Part shown: positions 38,852 through 50,100 of the stretch, in pieces | How positions within the stretch are numbered: the stretch's first letter is position 1 | Layout of the letters: each line of letters starts with the position of its first letter | From: Rheinheimera soli | Lineage (GTDB): Bacteria > Pseudomonadota > Gammaproteobacteria > Enterobacterales > Alteromonadaceae | Assembly: GCF_021290985.1 (NCBI RefSeq) | Contig: NZ_JAJOYU010000024.1 | Location: 1 to 64,000, forward strand | Length of the DNA: 64,000 nucleotides | Direction: 5' to 3' | Made by a program: the position numbers and the translations under genes | Notes under the pieces: generated by a model | Database searches by the model: none | Told to the model about the DNA's origin: nothing | What the model saw: only the letters and a program-made list of their open reading frames with translations

Positions 38852-39490
38852 ATGGCTATCGGTCTAATCGGTCGTAAAGTGGGCATGACTCGCATCTTCA
38901 CTGAAGATGGCGTATCAATCCCAGTAACCGTAATCGAAGCAACACCAAACCGCGTTACTGCCATTAAAACGCAAGACGTTCATGGCTATAGCGCATTGCA
39001 AGTGACTGCTGGCACAGTGAAGGCTTCTCGCCTGAACAAACCAGACGCTGGTCAGTTTGCAAAAGCTGGTGTTGAAGCTGGTCGTGGTCTGTGGGAATTC
39101 CGCCTGCAAGATAACGAAGGTGCTGACATCACTGTTGGTAGCGAGATTACTGTTGAAGTTTTCGCAGAGACGAAAAAAGTTGATGTCGTCGGTACATCAA
39201 AAGGTAAAGGTTTTGCCGGTACTGTAAAGCGCTGGAATTTCCGTACTCAGGATATGACTCACGGTAACTCTTTATCTCACCGTGCACCAGGTTCGATTGG
39301 TCAAAACCAATCACCAGGTAAAGTATTCAAAGGTAAAAAAATGGCCGGACACATGGGTGCCGAGCGTGTAACAGTCCAGTCTCTGGAAGTTGTACGTGTA
39401 GACGCAGCACGCAACATCCTGTTAGTGAAGGGCGCTGTCCCTGGTGCTATCGGTGGTGATGTGATTGTTAAACCTGCTGTCAAAGGCTAA
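38852..39490 (+). CDS. rplC: 50S ribosomal protein L3
   Basis: 212 residues. Binds near the peptidyl-transferase centre; the extended loop with [20 protein letters not shown] reaches the active site. The usual PrmB-methylated glutamine lies in this loop. Second S10-operon gene. Confidence 0.97.
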   Translation: MAIGLIGRKVGMTRIFTEDGVSIPVTVIEATPNRVTAIKTQDVHGYSALQVTAGTVKASRLNKPDAGQFAKAGVEAGRGLWEFRLQDNEGADITVGSEITVEVFAETKKVDVVGTSKGKGFAGTVKRWNFRTQDMTHGNSLSHRAPGSIGQNQSPGKVFKGKKMAGHMGAERVTVQSLEVVRVDAARNILLVKGAVPGAIGGDVIVKPAVKG

Positions 39491-39509
39491 CGTCTGGAGG
39501 AGATGAGTG

Positions 39510-40115
39510 ATGGAATTAGCATTAAGAGACGCTAAAGGCGTTCTTGAAGTTTCCGAAGCTACCTTTGGACGTGAGTTCAACGAAGCATTGGTACACCAGG
39601 TAGTAGTTGCGTATGCAGCTGGTGCCCGTCAAGGTACACGTGCTCAACTGACACGTTCAGAAGTACGCGGTGGCGGTAAGAAGCCATGGCGCCAGAAGGG
39701 TACAGGTCGTGCCCGTGCTGGTACAATCCGTAGCCCAATATGGCGTGGCGGTGGTGTGACGTTTGCGGCTAAGCCACAAGATCACAGCCAAAAAGTAAAC
39801 AGAAAGATGTATCGTGGCGCGATCATGAGCATTTTGTCTGAATTAGTTCGTCAAGAACGTTTAATCGTAGTTGAAAACTTTGTTGTTGAAACTCCGAAAA
39901 CGAAAGAACTAACAGCTAAGTTAAAAGCGATGGAACTGAAAGACGTTTTAATCGTGACTGACGAAGTTGACGAAAACCTGTTCTTATCTGCACGCAACCT
40001 GTACAAGGTTGACGTACGTGATGTTCACGGTATCGACCCAGTCAGCTTAATCGCCTTCGACAAAGTTGTAATGACTGCTGCTGCAGTTAAACAAATCGAG
40101 GAGATGCTAGCATGA
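39510..40115 (+). CDS. rplD: 50S ribosomal protein L4
   Basis: 201 residues from ATG 39510; the GTG one codon upstream gives no extra conserved residue, and [16 protein letters not shown] aligns with known starts. The tunnel loop [19 protein letters not shown] is intact, so no macrolide-resistance change is seen. Expected autogenous regulator of the operon. Overlaps rplW by 4 bp. Confidence 0.96.
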   Translation: MELALRDAKGVLEVSEATFGREFNEALVHQVVVAYAAGARQGTRAQLTRSEVRGGGKKPWRQKGTGRARAGTIRSPIWRGGGVTFAAKPQDHSQKVNRKMYRGAIMSILSELVRQERLIVVENFVVETPKTKELTAKLKAMELKDVLIVTDEVDENLFLSARNLYKVDVRDVHGIDPVSLIAFDKVVMTAAAVKQIEEMLA

Positions 40116-40414
40116 TCCGTGAAGAACGTTTACTGAAAGTGATTCTGGCTCCGCACGTGTCTGAAAAGAGCACCATTGCGGCAGAAACCAACAACACTAT
40201 CGTGTTCAAAGTAGCTACTACTGCTACTAAAGCTGACATCAAAGCTGCTGTTCAAAAATTATTTGAAGTAGAAGTTGTTGGTGTTCGCACTGTTAACGTT
40301 AAGGGTAAGACTAAGCGCACTGGTATGCGTACAGGTCAACGTAGCGATTGGAAAAAAGCTTACGTTACTCTTAAGGAAGGCAGCGAACTTGATTTTGTTG
40401 GCGGCGCTGAGTAA
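40112..40414 (+). CDS. rplW: 50S ribosomal protein L23
   Basis: 100 residues. Sits at the tunnel exit and docks trigger factor and [19 protein letters not shown] and [11 protein letters not shown] are typical. ATGA overlap with rplD couples translation. Confidence 0.97.
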   Translation: MIREERLLKVILAPHVSEKSTIAAETNNTIVFKVATTATKADIKAAVQKLFEVEVVGVRTVNVKGKTKRTGMRTGQRSDWKKAYVTLKEGSELDFVGGAE

Positions 40415-40430
40415 TTAGAGGAGTTAGGAA

Positions 40431-41255
40431 ATGGCACTTGTAAAGTGTAAACCTACGTCACCTGGTCGTCGTCACGTCTTAAAAGTCGTGAACCCTGACC
40501 TGCACAAAGGCAAGCCTTACGCTCCTTTGTTAGAGAAGAATACTAAAACTGGTGGTCGTAACAACCACGGTCGTATTACTACTCGCCATATCGGTGGTGG
40601 TCATAAGCAACACTACCGTCTGGTTGATTTCAAACGTAATAAAGATGGTATCCCTGCTAAAGTTGAGCGCCTGGAATACGATCCAAACCGTACTGCTAAC
40701 ATCGCTTTGGTGTTGTATGCAGACGGCGAGCGTCGTTACATCCTGGCACCAAAAGGCTTAAAAGCGGGTGATACAGTACAGTCAGGCTTAGATTCACCAA
40801 TTAAATCTGGTAATACTATGCCACTGCGCAACATCCCAGTGGGCCAAATCGTCCACAACGTCGAATTGAAGCCTGGTAAAGGCGGCCAATTAATGCGTTC
40901 AGCTGGTGCATTTGCCCAGATCCTGGCGCGTGACGGCGCGTACGTTACTCTGCGTTTACGCAGTGGTGAAATGCGCAAAGTTCTGGCTGACTGCCGTGCA
41001 ACTATCGGCGAGATCGGCAACGCCGAACACATGCTGCGTCAATACGGTAAAGCCGGTGCGATGCGTTGGCGCGGTGTCCGCCCAACAGTGCGTGGTGTGG
41101 TAATGAACCCGGTTGACCACCCTCACGGTGGTGGTGAAGGTAAAACTTCAGGTGGACGTCACCCTGTTACTCCATGGGGCGTTCCGACCAAAGGTTACAA
41201 AACCCGTTCGAACAAGCGTACTGACAAGTTCATTGTCCGTCGTCGTGACAAATAA
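40431..41255 (+). CDS. rplB: 50S ribosomal protein L2
   Basis: 274 residues. Core 23S rRNA binder needed for subunit joining and peptidyl transfer. [17 protein letters not shown] with the invariant histidine is present near 229. Confidence 0.98.
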   Translation: MALVKCKPTSPGRRHVLKVVNPDLHKGKPYAPLLEKNTKTGGRNNHGRITTRHIGGGHKQHYRLVDFKRNKDGIPAKVERLEYDPNRTANIALVLYADGERRYILAPKGLKAGDTVQSGLDSPIKSGNTMPLRNIPVGQIVHNVELKPGKGGQLMRSAGAFAQILARDGAYVTLRLRSGEMRKVLADCRATIGEIGNAEHMLRQYGKAGAMRWRGVRPTVRGVVMNPVDHPHGGGEGKTSGGRHPVTPWGVPTKGYKTRSNKRTDKFIVRRRDK

Positions 41256-41274
41256 TTTAATGTGAGGAATTGCC

Positions 41275-41553
41275 ATGCCACGTTCTCTCAAGAAAGGTCC
41301 ATTTATCGACCTTCACTTGTTGAAGAAGGTAGAGAAAGCGTTGGAAAGCGGTGAAAAGAAACCAATTAAGACTTGGAGCCGTCGTTCAATGATCATTCCA
41401 CAAATGATCGGTTTGACCATCGCTGTCCATAATGGTCGTCAGCATGTACCAGTACTTGTCTCAGAAGAGATGGTCGGTCACAAGTTAGGTGAGTTCTCAC
41501 CTACTCGTACTTACCGTGGTCACGCAGCCGACAAAAAGGCCAAGAAGCGCTAA
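41275..41553 (+). CDS. rpsS: 30S ribosomal protein S19
   Basis: 92 residues. Head protein contacting S13 (49310) and A-site t[22 protein letters not shown] and [16 protein letters not shown] are the signatures. Confidence 0.98.
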   Translation: MPRSLKKGPFIDLHLLKKVEKALESGEKKPIKTWSRRSMIIPQMIGLTIAVHNGRQHVPVLVSEEMVGHKLGEFSPTRTYRGHAADKKAKKR

Positions 41554-41563
41554 GGGGTAAATA

Positions 41564-41896
41564 ATGGAAGCATTAGCTAAACACAAATTTGCCCGTTCTT
41601 CTGCACAGAAAGCTCGTTTGGTCGCTGACCAAATCCGTGGTCTGTCAGTTGATAAGGCGTTGAATGTTTTAACTTACAGCCCTAAAAAAGCGGCTGACTT
41701 AGTTAAAAAGGTTCTTTTATCAGCCATTGCGAACGCAGAACACAACGAAGGTGCCGATATCGACACTTTAAAAGTGAAAACTGTGTTTGTTGACGAAGGT
41801 CCGTCAATGAAGCGGATTAAGCCACGTGCCAAAGGCCGTGCTGACCGTATCGTCAAGCGTACCAGCCACATTACTGTGGTTGTAGCTGATAACTAG
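41564..41896 (+). CDS. rplV: 50S ribosomal protein L22
   Basis: 110 residues. Its beta-hairpin ([20 protein letters not shown]) lines the exit tunnel next to L4; no deletion of the kind that gives erythromycin resistance is seen. 10 bp before rpsC. Confidence 0.97.
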   Translation: MEALAKHKFARSSAQKARLVADQIRGLSVDKALNVLTYSPKKAADLVKKVLLSAIANAEHNEGADIDTLKVKTVFVDEGPSMKRIKPRAKGRADRIVKRTSHITVVVADN

Positions 41897-41905
41897 GAGT
41901 GAGAA

Positions 41906-42619
41906 ATGGGACAGAAAGTACATCCTACTGGTATTCGCCTAGGTATCACTAAGCCTTGGAGCTCAACCTGGTACGCGAATACAAAAGACTTCCCGGACTT
42001 CCTGGTTGGTGACTTTAAAGTTCGTCAGTATCTGACAAAAGAACTGAAAGCCGCTTCAGTAAGCCGGATCGATATTGAACGTCCTGCGAAAAGCATCCGT
42101 GTGACTATTCACACTGCTCGTCCAGGCGTGATCATCGGTAAAAAAGGTGAAGACGTTGAGAAACTGCGCAAAGCCGTAGCGACTATCGCTGGTGTGCCTG
42201 CTCAGATCAATATTTCTGAAATCCGTAAGCCGGAATTAGATGCCAAATTAGTTGCTGACTCAATCAGCAGCCAGCTGGAACGCCGTGTAATGTTCCGTCG
42301 CGCTATGAAGCGTGCGGTACAGAACGCAATGCGTTTAGGCGCTAAAGGTATCAAAGTTCAGGTCAGTGGCCGTTTAGGCGGTGCTGAGATTGCTCGTGAT
42401 GAATGGTATCGTGAAGGCCGTGTGCCACTGCACACTCTGCGTGCTGACATCGATTACTCAACATCAGAAGCTTTAACTACTTACGGTATCATTGGTGTGA
42501 AAGTTTGGATTTTCAAAGGCGAGATCTTAGGAGCTATGCCATTGAACAACAACGCGAACGCCAACAACGACAAACAGCCTAAGGCGCCGAAAAAACCGGC
42601 TCCTCGCAAGGCTAAGTAG
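41906..42619 (+). CDS. rpsC: 30S ribosomal protein S3
   Basis: 237 residues. The KH domain has [17 protein letters not shown], and the C-terminal domain [20 protein letters not shown] forms part of the mRNA-entry helicase. The tail is basic and Asn/Pro-rich. Confidence 0.98.
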   Translation: MGQKVHPTGIRLGITKPWSSTWYANTKDFPDFLVGDFKVRQYLTKELKAASVSRIDIERPAKSIRVTIHTARPGVIIGKKGEDVEKLRKAVATIAGVPAQINISEIRKPELDAKLVADSISSQLERRVMFRRAMKRAVQNAMRLGAKGIKVQVSGRLGGAEIARDEWYREGRVPLHTLRADIDYSTSEALTTYGIIGVKVWIFKGEILGAMPLNNNANANNDKQPKAPKKPAPRKAK

Positions 42620-42631
42620 GAGTATTGAGCG

Positions 42632-43045
42632 ATGTTGCAACCAAAACGTACTAAATTTCGTAAAGTGCACAAAGGACGTAACCGTGGCTTAGCGCTGGTA
42701 GGCGATAAAGTCAGCTTCGGTACTTATGCACTTAAAGCAGTTGAACGTGGTCAAATGACTTCACGTCAAATCGAATCTGCACGTCGTGCCATGACTCGTG
42801 CCGTTAAACGTGTTGGTAAAATCTGGATCCGCGTGTTCCCGGACAAACCAATGACGGAAAAACCACTCGAAGTTCGTATGGGTAGTGGTAAAGGTAGCGT
42901 GGAATATTGGGTTTGCCAGATTAAACCTGGCAAAGTCCTGTATGAAATGGACGGTGTGTCGGAAGAACTGGCACGTCATGCGTTTACGCTGGCAGCTGCC
43001 AAGCTTCCATTTAAGACAACCTTTGTAACGCGGACGGTATTGTAA
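42632..43045 (+). CDS. rplP: 50S ribosomal protein L16
   Basis: 137 residues. A late-assembly protein near the A site: [18 protein letters not shown] at the start and [21 protein letters not shown]. The stop shares one base with the rpmC start (TAATG). Confidence 0.97.
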   Translation: MLQPKRTKFRKVHKGRNRGLALVGDKVSFGTYALKAVERGQMTSRQIESARRAMTRAVKRVGKIWIRVFPDKPMTEKPLEVRMGSGKGSVEYWVCQIKPGKVLYEMDGVSEELARHAFTLAAAKLPFKTTFVTRTVL

Positions 43046-43236
43046 TGAAAGCAAGCGAACTGAAAGTAAAAAGCGTTGAAGAGTTAAACGCTGAATTACT
43101 GGGCTTATTACGTGAGCAGTTCAACCTGCGCATGCAAGCAGCTACAGGTCAGCTGGCTCAGACTCATTTGTTAAAGCAAGTGCGTCGCGATATCGCGCGT
43201 GTTAAGACTATCTTAACCGAGAAGGCAGGTGCCTAA
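43045..43236 (+). CDS. rpmC: 50S ribosomal protein L29
   Basis: 63 residues, two antiparallel helices at the tunnel exit: [20 protein letters not shown] and the [13 protein letters not shown] signature. One-base overlaps with both neighbours. Confidence 0.97.
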   Translation: MKASELKVKSVEELNAELLGLLREQFNLRMQAATGQLAQTHLLKQVRRDIARVKTILTEKAGA

Positions 43237-43490
43237 TGAGCGAAAAAAACACCCGTACCCTGCAAGGTAAAGTGATCAGCAACAAAATGGACAAGTCTAT
43301 TACTGTTGCTATCGAACGTCACGTGAAGCACCCAATCTATGGGAAATTCATTACACGTACTACCAAACTGCACGTACATGACGAAGCAAACCAGTGTAAA
43401 GAAGGTGACATCGTGACTATTCGCGAATGTCGTCCTCTGTCCAAGACTAAGTCATGGACTCTGGTTTCCGTTGTCGAATCTGCATCTTAA
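43236..43490 (+). CDS. rpsQ: 30S ribosomal protein S17
   Basis: 84 residues, OB fold. [22 protein letters not shown] and [13 protein letters not shown] are diagnostic. Last gene of the S10 operon; a terminator follows 18 bp later. Confidence 0.97.
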   Translation: MSEKNTRTLQGKVISNKMDKSITVAIERHVKHPIYGKFITRTTKLHVHDEANQCKEGDIVTIRECRPLSKTKSWTLVSVVESAS

Positions 43491-43507
43491 TGATTAAGAT
43501 GTAAGCG

Positions 43508-43534
43508 AAAACGGCCCTTCGGGGCCGTTTTTTT
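43508..43534 (+). terminator. Rho-independent terminator of the S10 operon
   Basis: AAAACGGCC pairs with GGCCGTTTT around CTTCGG, with a T tract of seven (43528-43534). Confidence 0.9.
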
Positions 43535-43571
43535 CTCGTTCGACTAAAGGCTACCATTTGTACAAAAGTGC

Positions 43572-43580
43572 TGTTATAAT
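43572..43580 (+). promoter_or_regulatory. Extended -10 promoter of the spc operon
   Basis: TGTTATAAT (43572-43580) is an extended -10 followed by CACGCGCCC. The sequence 17 bp upstream (TACCAT) is a poor -35, so the TG extension probably matters. An 86-nt leader precedes rplN. Confidence 0.6.
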
Positions 43581-43665
43581 CACGCGCCCTTTTGTTGGGG
43601 GTAGTTTATAGTCGAAAGCAGCGTAACCCGAGAGGGTTATAGTAGTGGAATAGCGGAGCACTAAG

Positions 43666-44034
43666 ATGATCCAGATGCAATCTATGCTGGAAGTCGCAGA
43701 CAACAGCGGCGCGCGCAGCGTAATGTGTATTAAGGTCTTAGGTGGTTCGCATCGCCGTTATGCAGCAATTGGTGACGTTATCAAGATCACCGTTAAGGAA
43801 GCAATTCCTCGCGGTAAGGTCAAAAAAGGTGACGTTCTGAATGCTGTGGTGGTGCGTACACGCAAAGGCGTACGCCGTCAGGACGGGTCAGTAATCCGTT
43901 TTGATCGCAATGCAGCAGTGTTGTTAAACAACAAGCTGGAACCGATCGGTACACGTATTTTTGGACCGGTAACGCGCGAACTTCGTGGCGATAAGTTCAT
44001 GAAGATCGTTTCCCTGGCCCCAGAAGTACTGTAA
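43666..44034 (+). CDS. rplN: 50S ribosomal protein L14
   Basis: 122 residues. Forms an intersubunit bridge. [20 protein letters not shown] and [16 protein letters not shown] are diagnostic. First gene of the spc operon. Confidence 0.98.
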   Translation: MIQMQSMLEVADNSGARSVMCIKVLGGSHRRYAAIGDVIKITVKEAIPRGKVKKGDVLNAVVVRTRKGVRRQDGSVIRFDRNAAVLLNNKLEPIGTRIFGPVTRELRGDKFMKIVSLAPEVL

Positions 44035-44043
44035 GGAGTCACA

Positions 44044-44358
44044 ATGGCTAATAAAATCCGTCGTGATGATGAGGTTGTTGTTCTTACTGGTAAGGACAAA
44101 GGCAAAACTGGCAAGGTTCTGAAAGTGTTAGTTGCTGAAGACCGTGTGTATGTTTCTGGCATTAATTTTGTCAAGAAACACCAGAAGCCAATCCCAGCGT
44201 TGAACACCCCAGGTGGAATCGTTGAGAAAGAAGCCTCAATTCACGTTTCAAATGTAGCGATCTTCAATCCAAAAACTGGAAAGGCTGATCGTGTAGGTTT
44301 CCGTTTTGAAGATGGCAAGAAAGTTCGCTTCTTCAAATCGAATAACGAAGTAATTTAA
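44044..44358 (+). CDS. rplX: 50S ribosomal protein L24
   Basis: 104 residues with an N-terminal KOW motif ([20 protein letters not shown]). Early assembly initiator of the large subunit. In E. coli, S8 represses the operon near here, at the rplX-rplE junction. Confidence 0.97.
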   Translation: MANKIRRDDEVVVLTGKDKGKTGKVLKVLVAEDRVYVSGINFVKKHQKPIPALNTPGGIVEKEASIHVSNVAIFNPKTGKADRVGFRFEDGKKVRFFKSNNEVI

Positions 44359-44377
44359 TTGCTATTGGAGTAATACG

Positions 44378-44917
44378 ATGGCGAAACTGCATGAAATTTA
44401 TAAAGACACCGTAGTTCCAGAACTGTTTAAACAGTTCGGCTACACGAGCGTCATGCAAGTCCCTCGGATTGTTAAAATCACACTGAACATGGGTGTGGGT
44501 GAAGCAGTAGCTGATAAGAAGATCCTTGATAACGCAGTAGCAGATTTAACTGCTATCTCTGGCCAAAAGCCATTGGTTACCAAGGCTCGTAAATCAGTAG
44601 CTGGTTTCAAAATCCGTGAAGGCTACCCTATTGGTGCAAAAGTTACACTGCGTGGCGAACGTATGTGGGATTTCTTAGAGCGTTTAGTATCTATTGCTAT
44701 TCCTCGTATCCGCGATTTCCGCGGTGTGAATCCTAAGTCGTTTGACGGCCGTGGTAACTACAGCATGGGCGTTCGTGAGCAAATCATATTCCCTGAAATC
44801 GATTACGATAAAGTAGATGCGGTACGTGGTTTAGATATCACTATCACTACTACGGCTCGTACTGATGATGAAGGGCGTGCATTACTTGCCGCGTTTAACT
44901 TCCCATTCAAGAAATAA
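44378..44917 (+). CDS. rplE: 50S ribosomal protein L5
   Basis: 179 residues. Binds 5S rRNA and the P-site t[19 protein letters not shown] and the [19 protein letters not shown] stretch are typical. Confidence 0.98.
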   Translation: MAKLHEIYKDTVVPELFKQFGYTSVMQVPRIVKITLNMGVGEAVADKKILDNAVADLTAISGQKPLVTKARKSVAGFKIREGYPIGAKVTLRGERMWDFLERLVSIAIPRIRDFRGVNPKSFDGRGNYSMGVREQIIFPEIDYDKVDAVRGLDITITTTARTDDEGRALLAAFNFPFKK

Positions 44918-44928
44918 GGTGTAGGGTC

Positions 44929-45234
44929 ATGGCAAAACAATCAATGAAAGCGCGCGAAGCAAAGCGTGCAGTACTGGTAGCCAAATACGCTGAGCAACGT
45001 CATGCACTGAGAGATCTGATTGCAAATCCGACGACTTCTGACGAAGACCGTTGGGCAGCAGTTCTGAAGTTGCAGTCGTTACCGCGTGATTCAAGCCCTT
45101 CGCGTCAACGTAATCGTTGTCGTGTAACAGGTCGTCCTCACGGTTATCTTCGTAAATTCGGCATGAGCCGGATCAAGGTACGTGAAGCAGCGATGCGCGG
45201 TGAAATTCCTGGCCTTCGTAAGGCTAGCTGGTAA
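44929..45234 (+). CDS. rpsN: 30S ribosomal protein S14
   Basis: 101 residues, the long zinc-free form: the CxxC pairs of the short form are absent. [18 protein letters not shown] and [19 protein letters not shown] are conserved. Confidence 0.97.
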   Translation: MAKQSMKAREAKRAVLVAKYAEQRHALRDLIANPTTSDEDRWAAVLKLQSLPRDSSPSRQRNRCRVTGRPHGYLRKFGMSRIKVREAAMRGEIPGLRKASW

Positions 45235-45254
45235 GAATCACGGGAGTAACAGCT

Positions 45255-45647
45255 ATGAGCATGCAAGATCCAGTAGCGGATATGTTTACTCGCATCCGCA
45301 ACGGCCAAGCTGCCAAAAAGTTTGCGGTTAAGATGCCATCTTCAAAAATGAAGGTTGCCATCGCGAAAGTATTAAAAGACGAAGGTTACATCGAAGATTT
45401 CGTTGTATCTGCTGATGTTAAGGCAGAGTTGGAAGTTACATTAAAGTATTTCCAGGGCAAATCAGTAATTGAAACTATCGATCGTGTTAGCCGTCCAGGT
45501 CTGCGTATCTATAAGAAACGCGGCGAATTACCAAAAGTAATGGGTGGTTTAGGTGTAGCTATTATATCTACGTCTAAAGGGCTAATGACTGACCGTGCCG
45601 CGCGCAAGGTTGGAATCGGTGGTGAAATCATCGGCTATGTAGCGTAA
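45255..45647 (+). CDS. rpsH: 30S ribosomal protein S8
   Basis: 130 residues. Binds the central domain of 16S rRNA and, in E. coli, represses the spc operon. [17 protein letters not shown] at the start and [14 protein letters not shown] near the end are diagnostic. Confidence 0.98.
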   Translation: MSMQDPVADMFTRIRNGQAAKKFAVKMPSSKMKVAIAKVLKDEGYIEDFVVSADVKAELEVTLKYFQGKSVIETIDRVSRPGLRIYKKRGELPKVMGGLGVAIISTSKGLMTDRAARKVGIGGEIIGYVA

Positions 45648-45659
45648 CGGAGGGTAACT

Positions 45660-46193
45660 ATGTCTCGTGTTGCTAAGGCCCCCGTCACGGTTCCTGCAGG
45701 TGTAACAATTACACTGAATGGCCAAAACCTGACAGTAAAGGGTAAAAATGGCGAGTTAACGTTGAACGTTAACCCTGCAGTCGAAGTTGTTATTGAAGGT
45801 AACGTACTGCGTACGACTCCTCGTGACGGCATCGCAAACGCTGACGCACAAGCGGGTACCGCTCGCGCGTTGATCAACAATTTAGTGACTGGCGTAACCG
45901 AAGGTTACACTCAGAAGCTGGAATTGGTTGGTGTTGGTTACCGTGCAAAAGCAGAAGGCAAGGTGTTAAACCTGAGCTTAGGCTTTTCTCACCCGGTTGC
46001 TTTCGAGGTGCCAGCTGGTATCACGATCGAAACCCCTTCTCAAACAGAAGTGTTGGTGAAAGGTTCTGACAAGCAATTAGTTGGTCAAGTTGCTGCAAAC
46101 ATCCGCGCGTACCGTAAACCAGAGCCTTATAAAGGCAAAGGTGTTCGCTACGCTAACGAAAACGTGCGTCGTAAAGAAGCGAAGAAAAAGTAG
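45660..46193 (+). CDS. rplF: 50S ribosomal protein L6
   Basis: 177 residues, duplicated fold near the sarcin-ricin loop. [20 protein letters not shown] and the C-terminal signature [20 protein letters not shown] are present. Confidence 0.98.
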   Translation: MSRVAKAPVTVPAGVTITLNGQNLTVKGKNGELTLNVNPAVEVVIEGNVLRTTPRDGIANADAQAGTARALINNLVTGVTEGYTQKLELVGVGYRAKAEGKVLNLSLGFSHPVAFEVPAGITIETPSQTEVLVKGSDKQLVGQVAANIRAYRKPEPYKGKGVRYANENVRRKEAKKK

Positions 46194-46202
46194 GGTAGGA
46201 CG

Positions 46203-46553
46203 ATGGATAAGAAACTTGCTCGTCTGCGCCGCGCTAAACGCGTTCGCAGAACAATTATCGAACAAGGTGCGAACCGCCTGGTTGTACATCGTACACCACG
46301 TCACATTTACGCCCAGCTTATCGCACCAAATGCTGAAGTGATTGTTGCTGCTTCCACTGTTGAAGCTTCAATCCGTGAATCATTGAAGTACACCGGCAAT
46401 ATCGACGCTGCTAAAGCTGTAGGTAAAGCGATTGCTGAACGTGCAGTGGCTAAAGGCGTCAGTAAATGTGCTTTTGACCGTAGCGGTTTCCAGTATCACG
46501 GTCGTGTACAGGCATTAGCTGATGCGGCGCGTGAAGCCGGTCTTCAATTCTAG
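46203..46553 (+). CDS. rplR: 50S ribosomal protein L18
   Basis: 116 residues. Binds 5S rRNA with L5. [20 protein letters not shown] and [20 protein letters not shown] are conserved. Confidence 0.97.
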   Translation: MDKKLARLRRAKRVRRTIIEQGANRLVVHRTPRHIYAQLIAPNAEVIVAASTVEASIRESLKYTGNIDAAKAVGKAIAERAVAKGVSKCAFDRSGFQYHGRVQALADAAREAGLQF

Positions 46554-46562
46554 GAGTAGATC

Positions 46563-47066
46563 ATGGCTAACGTAGAAGCTAAACAACAATCTGATTTACA
46601 AGAGAAGCTGGTTGCTGTTAACCGTGTTTCCAAAGTTGTTAAAGGTGGCCGGATTTTCTCCTTCACCGCTTTAACAGTAGTTGGTGACGGTAATGGTCGT
46701 ATCGGTTTCGGTTACGGTAAAGCGCGCGAAGTACCAGCTGCTATTCAAAAAGCAATGGAAAAAGCTCGTCGTAACATGACTCAAGTTGAGTTAAACGGTA
46801 ACACTCTTCACCACCCGGTAAAAGGTATCCACGCTGGTTCCAACGTGTATATGCAGCCGGCGTCTGAAGGTACTGGTATTATCGCCGGTGGTGCAATGCG
46901 CGCAGTGTTAGAAGTAGCAGGTGTACAGAACGTTCTGTCTAAATGCTACGGCTCAACCAACCCAATCAACGTAGTTCGCGCTACTATCAACGCCCTGTCA
47001 GCGATCAAATCGCCTGCTCAGGTTGCTGCGAAGCGTGGCTTACGCGTTGACGACATTCTGGGGTAA
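46563..47066 (+). CDS. rpsE: 30S ribosomal protein S5
   Basis: 167 residues. [19 protein letters not shown] and [21 protein letters not shown] cover the dsRBD-like and C-terminal domains. The loop associated with spectinomycin resistance (around [12 protein letters not shown]) is complete. Confidence 0.98.
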   Translation: MANVEAKQQSDLQEKLVAVNRVSKVVKGGRIFSFTALTVVGDGNGRIGFGYGKAREVPAAIQKAMEKARRNMTQVELNGNTLHHPVKGIHAGSNVYMQPASEGTGIIAGGAMRAVLEVAGVQNVLSKCYGSTNPINVVRATINALSAIKSPAQVAAKRGLRVDDILG

Positions 47067-47072
47067 TTCGCC

Positions 47073-47255
47073 ATGTCTAAAAAGACTGTAACAGTAACCC
47101 AAATTAAGTCAGGCATCGGTCGTTTACCGAAGCATAAAGCGACTTTAGTTGGTTTAGGCTTACGCCGTATCGGTCACACTGTAACACTGGAAGATACACC
47201 TTCAGTGCGCGGTATGATCAACACTGTGTATTACATGGTTAAAGTGGAGGAGTAA
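47073..47255 (+). CDS. rpmD: 50S ribosomal protein L30
   Basis: 60 residues: [20 protein letters not shown] and [15 protein letters not shown]. Three base pairs before rplO. Confidence 0.97.
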   Translation: MSKKTVTVTQIKSGIGRLPKHKATLVGLGLRRIGHTVTLEDTPSVRGMINTVYYMVKVEE

Positions 47256-47258
47256 TAA

Positions 47259-47693
47259 ATGTTTTTAAATACGTTATCTCCTGCACCAGGTGCTAAAAAA
47301 GAGAAACGCCGTTTAGGTCGTGGTATCGGTTCTGGCTTAGGCAAGACTGGTGGCCGTGGTCACAAAGGTTTGAAATCTCGCTCAGGCGGTAAAGTACGTC
47401 CAGGTTTTGAAGGCGGTCAAATGCCTCTGAAACAACGTCTGCCTAAGTTCGGTTTTACATCACGTAAAGGCTTAGTATCTGCTGAAGTTCGTTTACACGA
47501 GCTGACAGCCGTAGCTGGTGATGTAGCTGATTTAGCAAGCCTGATGGAAGCTAATATCATCTCTCGTATCGTTAAGTTCGCTAAAGTTGTGTTATCAGGC
47601 GAGATCACTCGTCCAATAACAGTTAAAGGCTTAAGCGTGACTAAAGGTGCGCGTGCTGCGATTGAAGCCGCTGGCGGCAAAGTCGAAGAATAA
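47259..47693 (+). CDS. rplO: 50S ribosomal protein L15
   Basis: 144 residues. The Gly-rich N-terminal extension ([18 protein letters not shown]) threads into 23S rRNA, and [17 protein letters not shown] is typical. secY follows after 15 bp. Confidence 0.97.
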   Translation: MFLNTLSPAPGAKKEKRRLGRGIGSGLGKTGGRGHKGLKSRSGGKVRPGFEGGQMPLKQRLPKFGFTSRKGLVSAEVRLHELTAVAGDVADLASLMEANIISRIVKFAKVVLSGEITRPITVKGLSVTKGARAAIEAAGGKVEE

Positions 47694-47708
47694 TAAGGAT
47701 AGTACGCG

Positions 47709-49037
47709 ATGGCAAAACCAGGTTCGGATACAAAAAGTGCAAAAGGCGGCTTCAGTGAGCTGAAATCCCGTCTGTTGTTCGTACTTTTGGCCATAATCGT
47801 TTTCCGATTAGGCTCATTTGTGCCAATTCCTGGAATTGACGCCGCCGTGCTGGCTCAATTATTCGAGCAACAAAAAGGCACCATCGTTGAAATGTTTAAC
47901 ATGTTCAGCGGTGGCGCCCTTGAGCGTGCATCTGTATTTGCACTTGGCATTATGCCTTACATTTCTGCTTCTATTATTGTTCAGCTGTTAACCGTGGTTC
48001 ATCCCACGCTGGCTGAATTGAAGAAGGAAGGCGAGGCCGGCAAGCGTAAAATCAATCAGTATACACGTTACGGTACCTTAGGATTGGCAATAGTCCAGGC
48101 GATCGGTATTTCTACCGGTTTGCCAAATCTGATGCCGGGTTTAGTAGTAAACCCAGGTATTGGTTTTACAATCACTGCTGTGATCAGTTTAGTCACCGGT
48201 ACCATGTTTTTAATGTGGTTAGGTGAGCAAATTACTGAACGTGGCATTGGTAATGGTATTTCGTTGCTGATTTTCACCGGTATTGTTGCTGGCTTCCCGT
48301 CTGCCATTGGCCAGACGATTGAGCAGGCACGTCAAGGCGATTTGCACTTTTTGCTTTTATTAGCGATTGGAGCCATTGTTGTTGCGGTTACCTGGTTCGT
48401 AGTTTTCTTCGAGCGTGGTCAACGTCGCATTGTGGTTAATTACGCCAAACGCCAACAAGGCCGTCAGGTATTTGCTGCCCAAAGCAGTCACTTACCTCTG
48501 AAGGTCAACATGGCTGGTGTAATACCACCAATCTTTGCTTCAAGCATAATCCTGTTCCCTGGTACAATTGCCAGTTGGTTTGGGTCAGGCGAAGGTATGG
48601 TTGCTAACTTCCTGCAGGAAGTGGCATTAACCTTATCTCCGGGTCAGCCGCTGTATATGGTTTTATATGCTGCTGCGATCATCTTTTTCTGTTTCTTCTA
48701 TACTGCGTTGGTGTTTAACCCACGTGATACAGCAGATAACCTGAAAAAGTCTGGTGCCTTCATCCCTGGTATTCGTCCTGGTGAGCAGACATCTAAATAC
48801 ATTGATAAAGTAATGACACGTTTAACCTTAGCTGGCGCGGCGTATATCACCTTTATCTGTTTGGTTCCTGAGTTCATGATGGTTGCATGGAATGTGCAAT
48901 TTTACTTCGGCGGTACATCTTTACTGATTATCGTAGTGGTTATTATGGACTTTATGGCACAGGTACAAACCCATCTGATGTCTCATCAGTATGAGTCGGT
49001 ACTTAAAAAGGCAAATCTTAAGGGCTACGGCCGTTAA
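47709..49037 (+). CDS. secY: Preprotein translocase subunit SecY
   Basis: 442 residues with ten membrane helices, the protein-conducting pore. [13 protein letters not shown] in helix 1, [13 protein letters not shown] in helix 4-5 and the cytoplasmic loop [19 protein letters not shown] are family markers. Works with SecE (19967). rpmJ begins 22 bp later. Confidence 0.98.
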   Translation: MAKPGSDTKSAKGGFSELKSRLLFVLLAIIVFRLGSFVPIPGIDAAVLAQLFEQQKGTIVEMFNMFSGGALERASVFALGIMPYISASIIVQLLTVVHPTLAELKKEGEAGKRKINQYTRYGTLGLAIVQAIGISTGLPNLMPGLVVNPGIGFTITAVISLVTGTMFLMWLGEQITERGIGNGISLLIFTGIVAGFPSAIGQTIEQARQGDLHFLLLLAIGAIVVAVTWFVVFFERGQRRIVVNYAKRQQGRQVFAAQSSHLPLKVNMAGVIPPIFASSIILFPGTIASWFGSGEGMVANFLQEVALTLSPGQPLYMVLYAAAIIFFCFFYTALVFNPRDTADNLKKSGAFIPGIRPGEQTSKYIDKVMTRLTLAGAAYITFICLVPEFMMVAWNVQFYFGGTSLLIIVVVIMDFMAQVQTHLMSHQYESVLKKANLKGYGR

Positions 49038-49059
49038 GGTAATTTTGCGGAGTTAAGTC

Positions 49060-49173
49060 ATGAAAGTACGAGCTTCCGTTAAGAAGATCTGCCGTAACTG
49101 CAAAGTTATCAAGCGCAACAATGTTGTGCGTGTAATTTGTGTAGAGCCTAAGCACAAGCAACGTCAAGGCTAA
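49060..49173 (+). CDS. rpmJ: 50S ribosomal protein L36
   Basis: 37 residues, ATG 49060 to TAA 49171-49173, too short for many ORF tracks. [19 protein letters not shown] and [12 protein letters not shown] match L36; C11, C14, C27 and H32 give the zinc-binding form. GCGGAG at 49047-49052 is the ribosome site. Last gene of the spc operon. Confidence 0.96.
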   Translation: MKVRASVKKICRNCKVIKRNNVVRVICVEPKHKQRQG

Positions 49174-49192
49174 CAGCAGAAAAAAATTATAG

Positions 49193-49224
49193 GTCAGGGC
49201 TAGACTTTTTTGTCTAGCCCCGAC
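49193..49224 (+). promoter_or_regulatory. Long hairpin after rpmJ
   Basis: GTC-A-GGGCTAGAC (49193-49205) pairs with GTCTAGCCC-C-GAC (49212-49224); the loop is six T. No T tract follows on the plus strand, so it is not a classic terminator; it may be an mRNA 3'-end or processing structure. Confidence 0.6.
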
Positions 49225-49230
49225 TTATTG

Positions 49231-49259
49231 TTGCAATATGGCCGCCGTTTGAGTATCCT
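49231..49259 (+). promoter_or_regulatory. Promoter of the alpha operon
   Basis: TTGCAA (49231-49236), 17 bp, TATCCT (49254-49259), 50 bp before the rpsM GTG. It starts 6 bp after the hairpin. Confidence 0.5.
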
Positions 49260-49309
49260 TACGGGCTTTTCAAATCGGCACCCTTTTAATCTTTTATAGG
49301 AGAACGTTA

Positions 49310-49666
49310 GTGGCCCGTATCGCTGGCATTAACATCCCCGATAATAAACATGCTGTCATCTCTTTGACGTATGTTTTTGGTATCGGTAAAACCCGCTCTA
49401 AAGCTATTTTAGCTGCAGTGGGAATTGAAGAAACTCGCAAAATCTCTTCTTTGTCTGACGCAGAGCTTGACTCTCTTCGTGACGAAGTAGGTAAGTACAC
49501 TGTTGAAGGTGACTTACGTCGTGAGATTACATTAAACATTAAACGTTTGATGGACCTGGGTTGTTACCGTGGTTTACGCCACCGTCGTAGTCTGCCTGTT
49601 CGTGGTCAGCGCACTAAAACTAATGCGCGTACCCGCAAGGGCCCACGCAAAGCTATTAAGAAATAG
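49310..49666 (+). CDS. rpsM: 30S ribosomal protein S13
   Basis: 118 residues, GTG start with AGGAG at 49299-49303. [20 protein letters not shown] and [20 protein letters not shown] are conserved. First gene of rpsM-rpsK-rpsD-rpoA-rplQ. Confidence 0.97.
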   Translation: MARIAGINIPDNKHAVISLTYVFGIGKTRSKAILAAVGIEETRKISSLSDAELDSLRDEVGKYTVEGDLRREITLNIKRLMDLGCYRGLRHRRSLPVRGQRTKTNARTRKGPRKAIKK

Positions 49667-49679
49667 GACGGGGTAAAAC

Positions 49680-50069
49680 ATGGCTAAAGCACCAGTTCGT
49701 ACTCGTAAAAGAGTAAAAAAGCAAGTTTCTGACGGTATGGCTCATATCCATGCCTCTTTCAACAACACCATCGTCACGATCACTGATCGCCAGGGTAATG
49801 CTCTTTGCTGGGCAACTGCTGGTGGTTCTGGTTTCCGTGGTTCGCGTAAGTCTACGCCGTTCGCTGCACAGGTTGCTGCTGAGCGTGCTGGTACTGCCGC
49901 GTTAGAATATGGTCTGAAGAACCTTGAAGTGTTTGTAAACGGTCCAGGCCCAGGCCGCGAATCAGCGATTCGTGCTCTGAACGCAGCTGGCTACCGCATT
50001 ACAAATATCACCGACGTGACGCCAATTCCACACAATGGTTGCCGTCCACCGAAAAAACGTCGCGTGTAA
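49680..50069 (+). CDS. rpsK: 30S ribosomal protein S11
   Basis: 129 residues. Platform protein near the Shine-Dalgarno helix: [19 protein letters not shown] and [18 protein letters not shown]. Confidence 0.98.
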   Translation: MAKAPVRTRKRVKKQVSDGMAHIHASFNNTIVTITDRQGNALCWATAGGSGFRGSRKSTPFAAQVAAERAGTAALEYGLKNLEVFVNGPGPGRESAIRALNAAGYRITNITDVTPIPHNGCRPPKKRRV

Positions 50070-50100
50070 CAAGCGCTTCTAGGATTATTGGAGAAAGAAG

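Noticed and set aside
43552..43580. TTGTAC at 43558 as the -35 of the spc promoter
   Set aside because: Only 11 bp from the -10; the extended -10 is a better explanation.
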